DNA from: Chrysomallon squamiferum
Lineage: Eukaryota > Mollusca > Gastropoda > Neomphalida > Peltospiridae
NCBI GenBank assembly: GCA_012295275.1
Contig: CM022677.1
Span: 5,147,597-5,211,596 of the forward strand
DNA: 64,000 bases
Direction: 5' to 3'
In this document: positions 1 through 12,073 of the stretch, piece after piece
How positions within the stretch are numbered: position 1 is the stretch's first letter
How the letters are laid out: every line of letters begins with the position of its first letter
Notes under the pieces: model-generated
What the model was told of the DNA's origin: nothing
What the model saw: the letters and a program-made list of their open reading frames with translations, nothing else
Database searches by the model: none
Made by a program: the position numbers and the translations under genes

Positions 1-884
1 ACACACACACACACACTAGAACAACAATATTAGTTGTTGCTGCAGCTGTAATAGCAGTATCTCCTTTTTATACACTAGAACGCAACAAACACAAGACACT
101 TTTAAAACTGTATTCGCGCTATTGCCGAACATTCACTCTATCATTAAAGAATAACATAGATGGGTAACATTAACAGAAAATATACATATATATATATATA
201 GATATAAATATATAATTAGTTACCCAGAGCTTTCCACTCTTCTCCCCTAATAAATAATAATTTAAAACAATCTCGCTTCTTTTATAGAAAATATTCGATG
301 ATGAACTCTTAAAAGTAGTTTTTAAAATGAGGAGTTTCAGAAGTATGGTTAGCATTTTGGTTAGGGTTGTGGTTAGGTTTAGGTTAGTCCAACTTATGTG
401 CAGATTTAAATGTCAGTTAACCTGAAGCGTGTCTTCATTCAGCACAAACTGATAATTTATAGATTTTTGGTAAAAGTAAATCAGTTCTGAAAGAGAACGT
501 CGTTTTAAGAAAACCTTCGAAATATTTTTTTTAAATGTTTTGTTTAATATGTAAATGTATATTTGTTAAATTGGCTTGTAAAAAACCCACCAATCAAACA
601 AATAATAAATAAACAAATAAATCAATAAATAAATGAATTAATAGAAAAACAGACAATACGTATGATTTGTGAAGCTGTATCTGGTGAAATAATATCGCGA
701 TCTGAAACTAATATCTTTGTATAACAGGAACACTTCGCTGTAGTTACATCATGGCTGGCCTCGTTGTGAGTAGTAGTTCCGTCTAGATATTCAGATAGAC
801 GACAATGGGATGTTGGCTACACTTTAGTTTACAATGGCAGTCAACTAACATGTTGTCGTAGAAAGCTAGATCGCATGACGTAAC

Positions 885-919
<35 letters not shown>

Positions 920-1290
920 TAATAATAATAGTAATAGTAATACTAAGTAGTAGTAAAAGAACTATAATTACTATTACTTTTGTTTGTATATGTCTATGTT
1001 TGTGTTGTGTGTATGTGTGTATTGTGCGTGTATCTGTTTCTGCGTGTTGTGCTTGTATGTGTATATGTGTATGTGTAACTTAAAACATCTTCCTTTTCGC
1101 TCGAGTATGTTATTCATCGTGATAATGATGTATTTAATAAAGACCCCAAACTATAAAAAGAAAAAAAAAACATAAATAAATAATATATAATTAATGTTAT
1201 ATATATATTACATAATTATAAACAAAGACACATACACACACGTATGTTAAAAAATATGTTTATTTCTTTCTTTTCTTAGATGAAAAGGGT
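1..1290. other. AT-rich noncoding flank
   Basis: No coding region is supported here. The span begins with a CA tract and contains a short TA tract near 185-200 and a TAA tract at about 888-933. A GT-rich stretch follows at about 985-1075. The short open frames across it are low-complexity and show no domain or splice pattern. Confidence 0.6.
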
Positions 1291-1317
1291 CTCTTTATAT
1301 CTTTTATTTGTAGGTTA

Positions 1318-1925
1318 GGATTTATATGGACTGAGCGAGATAAATATTAGTACATAAATTTGATTCATCTTATGTTAATATATGAACTTATTTTCCGCTA
1401 TTAGATCAGGAAATAATATATTAATCTGTTTATAAACTAAATAATTCAGTACATTATGATACATATTTCATTAGCTGACTAATCTAAACACATACTATTT
1501 GTTTCCATGCATGAATGAGAGAGAGCAATTCTTAAGTGTTTGAAAATGTCATGTTCATTCAAGTGCACAAAGGAGTGTCACGTTTATTAAAATTATCACA
1601 AATACACGCAAACTACAAGTAATATTGTAAATTTGAAACATTTAAAAAATGTATTATTTTAATAACAGATATATATATATATGTATATATATGTGTGCGG
1701 ATAGATATCCTGAGTTTCATTCGCACACTTTATTTATATATCTTACGAAAAGACCTGAAACCGCCAGTTCACTATTCAAGTTTAAACCAAATTTAATTTT
1801 GGCGGCTAATTGTATTATCTTTCGCCATCCTTCTACAAAACTGTTGCTATGTTCATTATTACCACATGTGTGATTAATGAACTGCACTATATTAAGGTAG
1901 TTGTAACTTTTACTGCTGTTTATTT
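1318..1925. repeat. Three-block repeat, first copy (middle block inverted)
   Basis: Three blocks can be recognised again at 3.7-4.8 kb. Block A (1318-1413) matches 3709-3803 directly, and block C (1695-1925) matches 4568-4812 directly. Block B (1428-1668) matches 4291-4532 only as its reverse complement. Block C contains the shared segment CCGCCAGTTCACTATTCAAG. No coding function is evident. Block C in the second copy lies just upstream of the RING gene, so it may be promoter-proximal DNA of that gene family. Confidence 0.7.
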
Positions 1926-2539
1926 TACCACCAGAATTTCAGAGACAGGAACAATAAACATTAGCGCATGATGTTAGTGATCATCAACATGTGACTTTTA
2001 TGTAGTGTACAGAATTCGCAGTGCATATCATGCTTAGTTATAAGAGGCACTGTTTTTTATTATTTTATTTTTATTTTTATTTTTGTTATTTGTTTATTTT
2101 TTGTGTTTTTTTGTGTTTGTTTATTTGCTGTTGTTTATTTATTTATTTTTTATTTTCATTTTACAGATTATTTCTGTAAGGCGTTATTATCATTGTTGTT
2201 GGTTTTATGTCGTTGATGTTACTGTTTATACTGTTATTGTATTATTTCTTTATGGTTGTTGTTATTACTATTACTGTTATTATTATAATTATTATTATTA
2301 TTAATCCTATTCTTGTTGCTGCTGCTGTTGTTGTTATTATTACTACTACTACTACTGTATGACGCATTGTATAAAATGTTCTATTCACAGATATGAAGGA
2401 TGATCTTTGACCCCCCTCTCTCATTACTACGTACAAACAACAAAACATAGCAACTGATATCTCAATAACGTGACTAGATACTAAACTGGATACCTCAGTG
2501 ATATCTGTAAACTCGTCTTTTAAAGCCCAAAGTTACAAG

Positions 2540-3135
2540 TCATATTTCGTCTTTTCTTCTCTATGCACGCTCGAGTTAGTTGGAGCAAGGGACTGATTCA
2601 CAATAATCACAGAGGAGGGGAATAGGGCCGGTACTGAGGCTTCAGTGTTTTTAGGATGAGGAACAAAACCATATATTTTTGTTGTATTTTGTTTGTTATT
2701 TCTTTCTTTCTTTATTTATTTATTTATTATGTTTATTTTGATTTCAGTTTACATATATGGCAGCTAAATGTATTATCCTGTATATATATATATATATATA
2801 TATATATCCTGTCTTATTCATACGTGCAAACAACGAACAAATATGTAAAGGAATACACAGAAATGAATAAATAAATACAAACATAAATATATAAATAAAT
2901 AATTAAATAAATAAATAATGAATACAGAAGTAAGATCAAGAGAACTTGTAGGTTAAAGAAAACAAAAGGAATACTCGAGAAGAGAAACGTGACTACCTGA
3001 CTAGAGATCTTAGACACGAGTTGTAAATCTGATGTTAGAGTTTTCGTTTTGTCTTTTGTTTACTGTGCACGTTCAAGTTAGTTTAAACAAGGGACTGATT
3101 CACATAACCTAAGAGGGCGATAGGGGCGGTATTGA
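2540..3135. repeat. Dispersed repeat of about 100 bp, two copies
   Basis: Two related stretches, about 2545-2640 and 3045-3135, share a core resembling GCACGTTCAAGTTAGTTT followed by GGGACTGATTCACA. A third relative lies at about 43110-43210. The copies are diverged and noncoding. No terminal structure identifies the class. Confidence 0.55.
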
Positions 3136-3386
3136 GATTTGTAGAAATTAATGGTGACAAATAAAATTGAGAAAGATAGTTGGACACACAGACACATAGA
3201 CAGAGATCCAACAGCAACATTGAAAACATTATAATGTTAAATGGTTTGATATTTACTTGTTATTTAATGCTATTTATTTCAATAATATTGCAAATGTTTT
3301 TGTTTGTTTGTTTGTTTGGTTTTTATTTATTTATTTAGAAAAGAATTATATTCTTTGGGGTGTAGTGTTTTGTTTTTGCCTCCGCT

Positions 3387-4281
<895 letters not shown>

Positions 4282-4290
4282 ATATTAATC

Positions 4291-4812
4291 TTTGTTATTA
4301 AAATAATAAATATTTTAAATGTTTCAAATTTACAATATTACTTGTAGTTTGCGTGTATTTGTGATAATTTTAATAAACGTGACATTCCTTTGTGCATTTG
4401 AATGAACATGACATTGTCAAACACTTAAGAAATGCTCTCTCTCATTCATGCATGGAAACAAATAGTATGTGTTTAGATCAGTTAGCTAATGAAATATGTA
4501 TCATAATATACTGAATTATTTAGTTTATAAACCATATATTTATATATGTGTGTGTGTGTGTGTGTGTGTTCTGATTTTTATTCGTACAGTTTACTTATAT
4601 ATCTTACGAAAGACTTGAAACCGCCAGTTCACTATTCAAGTTTAAACACGATAAAATTTTGGCGGCTAAATGTATTATTTTTCTCCGACCTTCTACAAAC
4701 CAGTGGCTGTGTCTATTATTACCACAGGTGTGATAGACTGTAACACGCATTTTAAAAATTAATGAACTGCTCTAACTATCTTAAGGTAGTTGTTACTTTT
4801 ACTGCTGTTTAC
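4291..4812. repeat. Blocks B and C, second copy
   Basis: Block B (4291-4532) is the reverse complement of 1428-1668; block C (4568-4812) matches 1695-1925 directly. A short TG tract at about 4547-4569 separates them. Part of block C is also recognisable upstream of the second RING gene at about 39630-39770. Confidence 0.65.
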
Positions 4813-4819
4813 TTTAAGA

Positions 4820-5037
4820 AAAGCATTTAAAACGAACACGATTATTTTTTTTTTCAGAAGAAACAAAAGTGTTCTAGAAAATTTCAAAGCGTCCACCCCT
4901 TTATTGAAATTGGTATATTCCACTCACCGAGTGACGTCTGTCAAACAAAACCGGCTTGTCCGCCAGCAAACTGACATTGCAGACGAATAGAAGAGAACTG
5001 TTTGCAGGTGTTAACATTTTCATTTCTTAAGACAAAG
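4820..5037 (+). other. Possible 5' noncoding exon of the RING-NHL gene
   Basis: A consensus-like splice donor, GACAAAG followed by GTAAGAAG, begins at 5038. A strong acceptor (TTATTCACAG) ends at 6140, two bases before the ATG of the RING gene. The segment upstream of the donor is similar to the region upstream of the second RING copy (about 39830-39960), as expected for conserved leader sequence. The transcription start is not visible. The match to the paralog supports this, but there is no expression evidence. Confidence 0.35.
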
Positions 5038-5044
5038 GTAAGAA

Positions 5045-5976
5045 GATTTATTATTATTATTATTATTATTTATGTTTTTTTTTGTTTTGTTTTTGCTGTT
5101 GTTGGTCTTGTTATTTCGTTAGTGTAAGATATTATAAAATAAAACAGTAATCTAGGTTATTTTCATACCAAATTTCTGTACAAAATTGTTTAGTGTTAGA
5201 GTGGAGGGTGTGCCTCAGTGGTCAGAGAAAAGTAGTGTCTGGCGATGTGTTGTCGCATTTATCTTTCTCGATTACTTTATCAGTGAATGAAGCCATTTAA
5301 CTGCAGATTAAATATTTGTTGAGTTCGACGTTAATAAAATAATGTTCAGCAGCAATCAGAAATTCATTCGTTTACTATGAAATGTTTCGTTGTTATTACA
5401 CTGAATACATTACTTCTGTGAATGTCACGTTTCTTTCATTGTCTGCATTCGAGTTTTACCATGAAAATGTGTGAGCTTGGGTACGTAGCATAGGCCGAAA
5501 TAGTGATGTGCGAAATTACCTTGCAGCATTCATTTGCACGTCACAAATGTTTATTTATTTATTTATTTATTTATTTCATGCATTGTTTCATATAACGTAT
5601 TACAGAAGAACTGTCGTTTTTCTTCTCAAACTTACGTCACAAGGTTGAGTTTAGCATGTTTGTAAGTCACTTTAATAGTTCTTTTACTTTTTTTACAAAC
5701 AAAATAAATTTAATAAATGAATGAATAAATTAGTAGCTTAAATAGCATATTTATAATTTTATAATTAAATTCGCACGTTTATTTATTTATTTTATCCTTT
5801 CATTTATTTATTTATTTGTATATTCCGTTGGCCCTTTGAAGTAAACGGAATTGATACTTTATTTTTATTTTGTGTGTGAATTTTTTCTTTACTTTTATTT
5901 GTTTGTGGTTTTGATTCAAAAATCTGTAATTTTGACCTCCACTGCTATTCTTGTTATCTCTTATTGTTATTTATTT

Positions 5977-6012
<36 letters not shown>

Positions 6013-6140
6013 TAGTTACATTTTTCTTTCTCTGTATTTTCCTTTTTATCTTCTGTGATTCTTCTATGTTGTTGCTGTTGTTATTATTGTTATTTATTTA
6101 TTTATTTATTTATTATTATTATTGTTATTGTTATTCACAG
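5045..6140 (+). other. Probable intron in the RING-NHL gene leader
   Basis: This AT-rich span runs from the donor at 5038 to the acceptor at 6139-6140. It contains ATT and ATTT tracts (about 5049-5070, 5549-5577, 5980-6012, 6090-6135). No other coding signal is seen. The ATT-rich run just before the acceptor may serve as its pyrimidine-rich tract. Confidence 0.35.
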
Positions 6141-6142
6141 AT

Positions 6143-8021
6143 ATGGCAACAGCTGCAAACTCTGATGATAATCTTTCGTGCTGCATTTGTGCCGAACTTT
6201 TCAAGAAGCCGCGAATATTATATTGTGGACATTCGTTCTGCAGCAAATGCCTGCAGGACTATATAAGACACAATTACAACAACAACGACGAAAAAATCAC
6301 CTGCCCGTTCTGCAGGCAGGATGTCCACATCCCAGACAGCTCGAAAGCAGTGTATACATGGGCAGATCAATTCCCTATAAACCTTTCACTAAAGAACGCC
6401 GCTAATGATCGGCTACAATCAAAGTATTGTGAGTCAGCAGTGTTGTGTTTAGATTCGTTACAATAAAATACTAAAAAAAGAAAAAATTTAGTGCTTGTTT
6501 AACTAAAGATATTAACCATCACAAGCTAAAGAAATAGAGGAAACTTTATTTATGACATTTTTCTACTCAGATTTTTAAAGTAGTTGATCAAATAAATTCT
6601 AGAACTTCACATTGTAGGCATTCCTTTATTAATAATAGTAGTTCTAGTTAATTAATTAATTGACTGATTGATTATGTATTTATTTTTTTATTTCAGCTAA
6701 AAAGGGAGTTCACATGTCACTTCTGAGTTCTGTTTCTGAAAGTCTCAAAAACTTTAAAGAAATTCTTCAGACAGAGATGGATAATATGATTGAGCGACTT
6801 CGCCAAGCCGTCGACATCAACGTCGTGGACACTGCAGAAGAGGTCAGAAGGATTGGTAACACACTAATCACAGATTTTACTGCCGCAGTCCACAAAGAAC
6901 AAGACAGGTTAATAAGAGAAATAGAAAAATCTCAGAACTTTGTAAACTCAGAAATAGACAAATTATTCAATGAACACAAACATCTGATTCAGGGAAACGA
7001 AAAAATGATAAGATTGGGGGAAGATTTGCTGACAAGAAAATCAGAGTCAGATATAAAAATTAACATTTCAAAATTCACCAAACTTCAAAACAGAACTTCC
7101 GAGTTTCTGTTCAAATCTCGTTCCCAAATAGAAAAAGCAAAGTTTAAAATAAATCTGATAAAATCTGACAAAAAGTCAGAAATGTCAGTCCACATTGGAG
7201 AAATATCGACAATCATCCAAACAGACACACTCAAACACACAGACACCATTAACACAAAAACACTAGAAGATAAATTAAATCCTTGTCTGATTTCCCTGCT
7301 GGTGTCAGGTGCAGACAAAAGTAAAATTGTTGTTAGTGATTGTTACAATGAATGTGTAAAATGTTTTTGTTTAGAAAGAAAATCACTGATAAAAAGATAC
7401 GAAACTTCCTCAACACCATTCGGTCTTGCTGAAGCACGTGATCAGCGGGGTGATGTTGTTGTTGTTGTTGCTCTGCCAGATGAAAGTCAAATATTGTTTT
7501 TAAGTTTGAAAAACTTCATACTGACAAAAACACTTAAAACTGTTAAAGGGTATCAGTTTATCGCTGTGTTACCTAGCAACCGTCTCGCGGTCACTCAGTA
7601 CTTTGGTCAGTACTTGGACATACTGACAGACAGTGGTCAGCTCATTAATTCTATCTCAACAGATTTGATCCCCAGACCGTCACGTCTCACAGTTCACGGT
7701 CAATGTCTGATTGTTGTGTCAAATGGAAACAGTGTAGTTTGTGTGACGTCATCAGGTGACGTCAAATGGAAGTCACGTGATTCAGACAAACTGAGAGAGT
7801 TGAAAGGTGTTACATGTGACAGGGACGGAAATATTTTTGTTTGTGACTGGTTTAGACATTGTGTTGTTCAATTGTCACGAAATGGTAACATTACACGTGA
7901 CATCCTCACTAACCAGAATGGACTGTTTAGACCTTTCTCTGTCTGTTGTGATAACAACAAACTCTACGTGGGAGAGTACGACACTGGAGAAATAAAGATA
8001 TTTACATGGTGTAAAAAGTAA
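6143..8021 (+). CDS. RING finger-coiled coil-NHL beta-propeller protein (TRIM-like, no B-box), copy A
   Basis: Two coding exons, 6143-6428 and 6697-8021, are joined by a 268-bp intron. The donor is T|GTGAGT and the acceptor is TTTCAG|CT. Joining them keeps frame and gives 536 residues; reading past the donor ends after 12 more codons. A C3HC4 RING lies at residues 13-57, with cysteines at 13, 16, 28, 33, 36, 54 and 57 and histidine 30. Residues about 102-256 are charged and heptad-like, as in a coiled coil. A Thr/Lys-rich linker follows, then a propeller to the C-terminus with an NHL-type repeat near residues 465-500 (GVTCDRDGNIFVCDW). No B-box is seen, so it is TRIM-like rather than a full TRIM. 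RING proteins of this layout are usually E3 ubiquitin ligases in which the propeller binds targets or RNA; substrate and pathway are unknown. Start chosen: the ATG two bases after the acceptor, conserved in copy B. Confidence 0.88.
6429..6696 (+). other. Intron of RING-NHL gene, copy A
   Basis: The intron starts GTGAGT and ends TTTATTTCAG, in phase 1. The equivalent intron in copy B (40695-40966) has the same borders and recognisably similar sequence, so the structure predates the duplication. Confidence 0.85.
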
Positions 8022-8109
8022 ACTTCAACCTGTCTGCTAAGTTAGTTTCACTTTAACTGTTTTGAAGTTGAAAGTCCACAGACATTTCTTTCTTTACATG
8101 AAATTGATA

Positions 8110-8115
8110 AATAAA
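8110..8115 (+). promoter_or_regulatory. Polyadenylation signal, RING-NHL copy A
   Basis: An AATAAA hexamer lies about 90 bp past the stop codon. Copy B has the same hexamer in the same context at 42415-42420, which supports it over the many chance AATAAA runs in this AT-rich DNA. Confidence 0.5.
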
Positions 8116-8325
8116 CAGCCAATTAGTTATATTATTTATTTACTTATTAATTTAGTTAATTAAGTAATTAATTTAGTTACTTTGTTTAATTTCATCGTTT
8201 TTTATTAAAAATAATAACTAAATCATTAATTCATTATTTTTTTAAATTATGATTATTATTCTTAAAGTCTCGTTTAAAAATACTAAATTGTGATTTACTT
8301 TTAAAATTTGCACCCAGTTTTGTCC

Positions 8326-8490
<165 letters not shown>

Positions 8491-8499
8491 CATCCATCA

Positions 8500-9051
8500 A
8501 AAAAAAAATAGAAGAAACAGCTGCACGAACAAAATTTGTTTTTGTTTTTGCTTTTGGTTGGATATAGTTAGAAATTAAAGTGAAAAACAGAGCTAGAAGT
8601 TGCATCACTGTATTTCAAACTGAATGTGCAGCCCAGTTAACAAAATGTTCAGCATAATCAAAACAGTCTTAAATTCCACCAAAACGTTAGACAAATTTGG
8701 ACTGTTGACATCTGCAGTTTTTGAATCAAATGGTTGTTAGAATGAGCAAAAATAAATATCAGATTTGTGGTTATTAATAACTTAATTTTCACTACTAACA
8801 GATTTTGTAAACAAATATTTGATTATTGTTACTTCACTTAATATTTTATCAAGAGAGAATAAAAAGTACAACTCACACCAGCTATCTCTAGAGAGAATTC
8901 ATTTAAATTATGTAAAATAAAGTATTATTTTTATTTTATTATAATTATTATCTTTTTAATTATTATTATTAGTTATTACAATTATTACAATTATTATTGT
9001 TGTTCTTATTATTATGGTCATTGTATTATTATTATTGTTATTGTATTATTA

Positions 9052-9094
<43 letters not shown>

Positions 9095-9365
9095 TCACTT
9101 GGTTTCTTCACTTGAAAATAAAACTAAACAATGTTCTTAGCTGAAATAGATGAGCTTTTTTATTGCATACAAAGTAACATTAAACATGATAATGCCCATT
9201 TAACAATTTGTAAACTTTACCATCATGATCATATCTGTTTATCATAAAGTAACTATTCACACCACCCCACAAAAACATTTACATGTTATTTCAGATTCAC
9301 TATGTGGATTTACAATGTCTTTGTGTACGTTTTTACTGATCTAGGTTGCCAAATGGGAAATTTAA
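8500..9365. other. AT-rich spacer
   Basis: No gene or complex repeat is recognised. ATT-type microsatellite sequence lies at about 8930-9090. Confidence 0.5.
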
Positions 9366-9369
9366 TTAA

Positions 9370-9900
9370 ATTTAAATACATTATAGGTCACCAAATGAGA
9401 AATTTATGTCCCTTACGTGAGATGTACTCACTAAGCAAAGTTAAAATTACATCGAGTAGAGTTATCTGCCTTTTGTGATATGTGTTCACAAACATAGATT
9501 AGAATTATGTGCCTTACGTGAGATGTACTCACTAAGGTTACTACGCTAATTATCCGTACGGGATAAATGGAATCTCTCAAAATGCCGCACACCCGAGATT
9601 CGATACATAAGCCGCGACTTGTCACCGGACTGGGAGAGGTGTACTCCGCGAAATAAAAATTATATCGATTAGAGTTGTTTCCCTTTAGTGATATGTGTTT
9701 ACACACATACATAATGACCCTTACGTGAGATGTACTCACTAAGATACTAGAGTTATCTCCCGTTAGTGATATGTGTTCACAAATAGATTAGAGTTTTGTC
9801 CCTTACGTGAGATGTACTCACTAAGCAAAGTAAAAATTATATCGATTAGTTATCTCCCTTTAGTGACATGTGTTCAGAAAAATAGATTAGAGTATATCAC
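9370..9900. repeat. Tandem repeat units at the 5' side of a LINE
   Basis: The phrase CTTACGTGAGATGTACTCAC recurs at about 9412, 9513, 9720 and 9802. It alternates with a phrase like TTATCTCCCTTTAGTGATATG plus GTTCACA, giving an irregular array with units of about 80-100 bp. A unique stretch at about 9541-9650 interrupts it. The array abuts coding remnants of a non-LTR retrotransposon in the same orientation, so it could be tandem promoter monomers of that element. This is inference; the array could also be an unrelated minisatellite. Confidence 0.6.
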
Positions 9901-9939
9901 CACAGAAACTGAGGCCAATGCCGTTCTCCGGCAAAATGC

Positions 9940-10265
9940 GCAAATTGCCAGGGTCCACACACATCACATTACAAAATGTGACCAGCCAAAATTAAAGCGA
10001 GCAACAACTTTGAACAAACCAGAAGAGAAAACAAAATTTTACAAAATGTCAACAAAAAATGCCAGAAAATCGAACAAAAAACCAAAACCATCATTAAAAA
10101 AATTGATCAACACAACAACAAACCAAAAGACAATCTGGACAAGGAGGTCAGAATTGCAGAAATCCACGAAATTATTGTCTACCCCCTGATAGAACTTCAA
10201 CACATCAGAAACAACCAAGGAAACATCACTGACGACTCCAATTTGGAGCACACAGTAGCCAAATA
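9940..10265 (+). pseudogene. Possible LINE ORF1 or N-terminal remnant
   Basis: A frame of about 85 codons rich in Lys, Asn and Gln reads through a coiled-coil-like stretch (VRIAEIHEIIVYPLIELQHI) to a stop at about 10264. It lies directly upstream of the endonuclease remnant and shares its A- and C-rich composition, so it probably belongs to the same element. No diagnostic motif is visible and the frame may be broken. Confidence 0.3.
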
Positions 10266-10339
10266 ATTGAAGACAGCTTGGGCTTCAACCATTTACACAC
10301 TCTTCACGACAAGCACATCAATAACACAGTCTTCTCCAC

Positions 10340-11940
10340 TCTTCAAATGCTAAAGGCCTCCACTCAGCAGGCCACGGAGACGAACTCGTACACTTCATGG
10401 CCTCCACTAGAAACAAACCAGACGTAATGTGCATACAAGCAACATGGCTAGGACATTACAACAAAAGCTTTTAACGTCCCTGGTGGAAGGCATCATGACA
10501 CTCGTCAAACAAGACATTCCACACACCAAGCTGAACTAAGGCAAAGTCCACGACAACATACAAATATTAAGCATCACAATACACAACAACAATCAAAACA
10601 TCGACATAATTAACATATACAGCCCACCCACTACACACCATGCAAACCCACGACTTAAACAAAATGATGACAACAAACAACAAGATCATTACAGTGGGCG
10701 ATTTCAACTGTCACAACACCTTATGGGGTGGCTCGACAGACGACAGTCGTGGAATCGTCCTTAAAAATTTCATAGAGCAAACCCAGCTGGTCTGTCACAT
10801 ACACTAGCAACATCAGTGGTGGTCAATCCGCCATTGATCTAACATTCACAAAGTAAGGACATCACAGTGCTCTGCGAATGGTAACTGTTCAATCAACTAA
10901 ACAGCGACCATCACCAAATACTCACCAACTACAACAGCAAGAACACTTTCTCGGACAGATCCATTTTCACATCCAAATGGAACTTCAAGAAAGCGGGATT
11001 GGATGGCTTCAGCAAAACTTTCGCCAAGTCCAGCACCAACTCAAACTTCCCACTGAAATTCACAAAGAAACCATTGGACAACCTAACAATAGACGAATAT
11101 TCTGCAGACACAGAACACATGTAATACAATCAACGCTTCAACATCAACGAATTAAAACATGTCCTCAAAAACAAGAAAAGTACAGCCACGGGGCCAGATA
11201 AAATAAGCTACACAATACTACAACACCTACCAGATAAAACATTACTCATTGTACTCGATCTCTACAACACAATATGGACTGCAGATAAGATTCCAACAAA
11301 CTGGAAACACGCCGAATGTTTCAGCTTGCCCAAACCACACAAAGATCACTTACTACCCAACAGCTACAGGCCGATCACACTGACGTCATGCATGCAAAAC
11401 ACTGGAAACAATGATCAACAACAATTTAATCAGCAAATATCAAAGAAAGAAACACAGCACAAACAACCAGATCACCTGTCTGCAAACATCAATCAACCAA
11501 TCTTTTAGGAAATCAAAAAGTGATCACAGTATTCCTAGACATTGATAAAGCATTCGACATGGTATGGAGGGAAGGACTGCTCGTCAAATTAATTAACACA
11601 ACATCAAAGGCAACATGTTCAACTTCATTAAAGACTTCATCAACGACAGATCCATAGCAGTGAAAGTGAACAGTCACACCTCAGAGAAAATGAAAATCGA
11701 CAACAGCATCCCACAAGGATCCGTGATCTCACCAACATTCTTCAGCATCTACATCAACAACATCATCACAGCACTCGACAAAAAAGACAAGGCCAAAAAT
11801 CCACCAACCGAACCAATAAACACAGCACTCTTTGCAGACGACTGCAAAAACACCTAAACAACATAAATGACTGGGCGTTGAAATGGGGCATAAAAATTTC
11901 TCTTTCCAAAACGACATGCCTCCTTTTCAACAACAGATAA
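10340..11940 (+). pseudogene. Decayed non-LTR retrotransposon ORF2 (endonuclease + reverse transcriptase), Jockey/CR1-like
   Basis: Frames interrupted by stops and indels carry LINE landmarks in order. These are an APE-type endonuclease start (PDVMCIQATWL, where the usual acidic residue before TWL is Ala) and the endonuclease motif GDFNCHNTLWGG. The reverse transcriptase blocks follow: TGPDKISYTIL, then LPKPHKD and SYRPITLTS, then VFLDIDKAFDMVW, IPQGSVISPTFFSIYIN and the catalytic FADD. A weak match to the following block (NDWALKWGIKIS) ends the coding signal at about 11935. There the sequence runs directly into a perfect palindrome, and no C-terminal zinc-knuckle or poly(A) tail is seen. The element cannot be active. 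Confidence 0.82.
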
Positions 11941-11944
11941 CAAC

Positions 11945-12073
11945 AATTTCTCTAGTAGAGGTTACTAGCTTAATCTTTATTTTATTTTGCTTATTTATTA
12001 AATTATTTATAATAATTTAATAAATAAGCAAAATAAAATAAAGATTAAGCTAGTAACCTCTACTAGAGAAATT
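11945..12073. repeat. Perfect palindrome, 63-bp arms
   Basis: Positions 11945-12007 are the exact reverse complement of 12011-12073, with a 3-base centre (TAT). The arms begin AATTTCTCTAGTAGAGGTTA. I checked all 63 pairs by reading. It sits at the 3' break of the LINE. No coding capacity. Origins to consider are a fold-back element, an inverted duplication at a repair junction, or an assembly fold-back. Confidence 0.93.

Noticed and set aside
6122-6466. 114-codon RING frame taken as a complete gene
   Set aside because: It starts at a non-ATG codon inside the acceptor region and reads 12 codons into the intron. Splicing at GTGAGT restores frame with the next exon.
7740-7770. Two TGACGTCA-like CRE sites
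   Set aside because: They lie within the coding region of the propeller and follow from the codons for TSSGDV; there is no promoter context.
9590-9655. tRNA-like or SINE-head-like segment (CACCCGAGATTCGATACA)
   Set aside because: The B-box match is imperfect, no cloverleaf can be drawn, and no A-box is found at the right distance.
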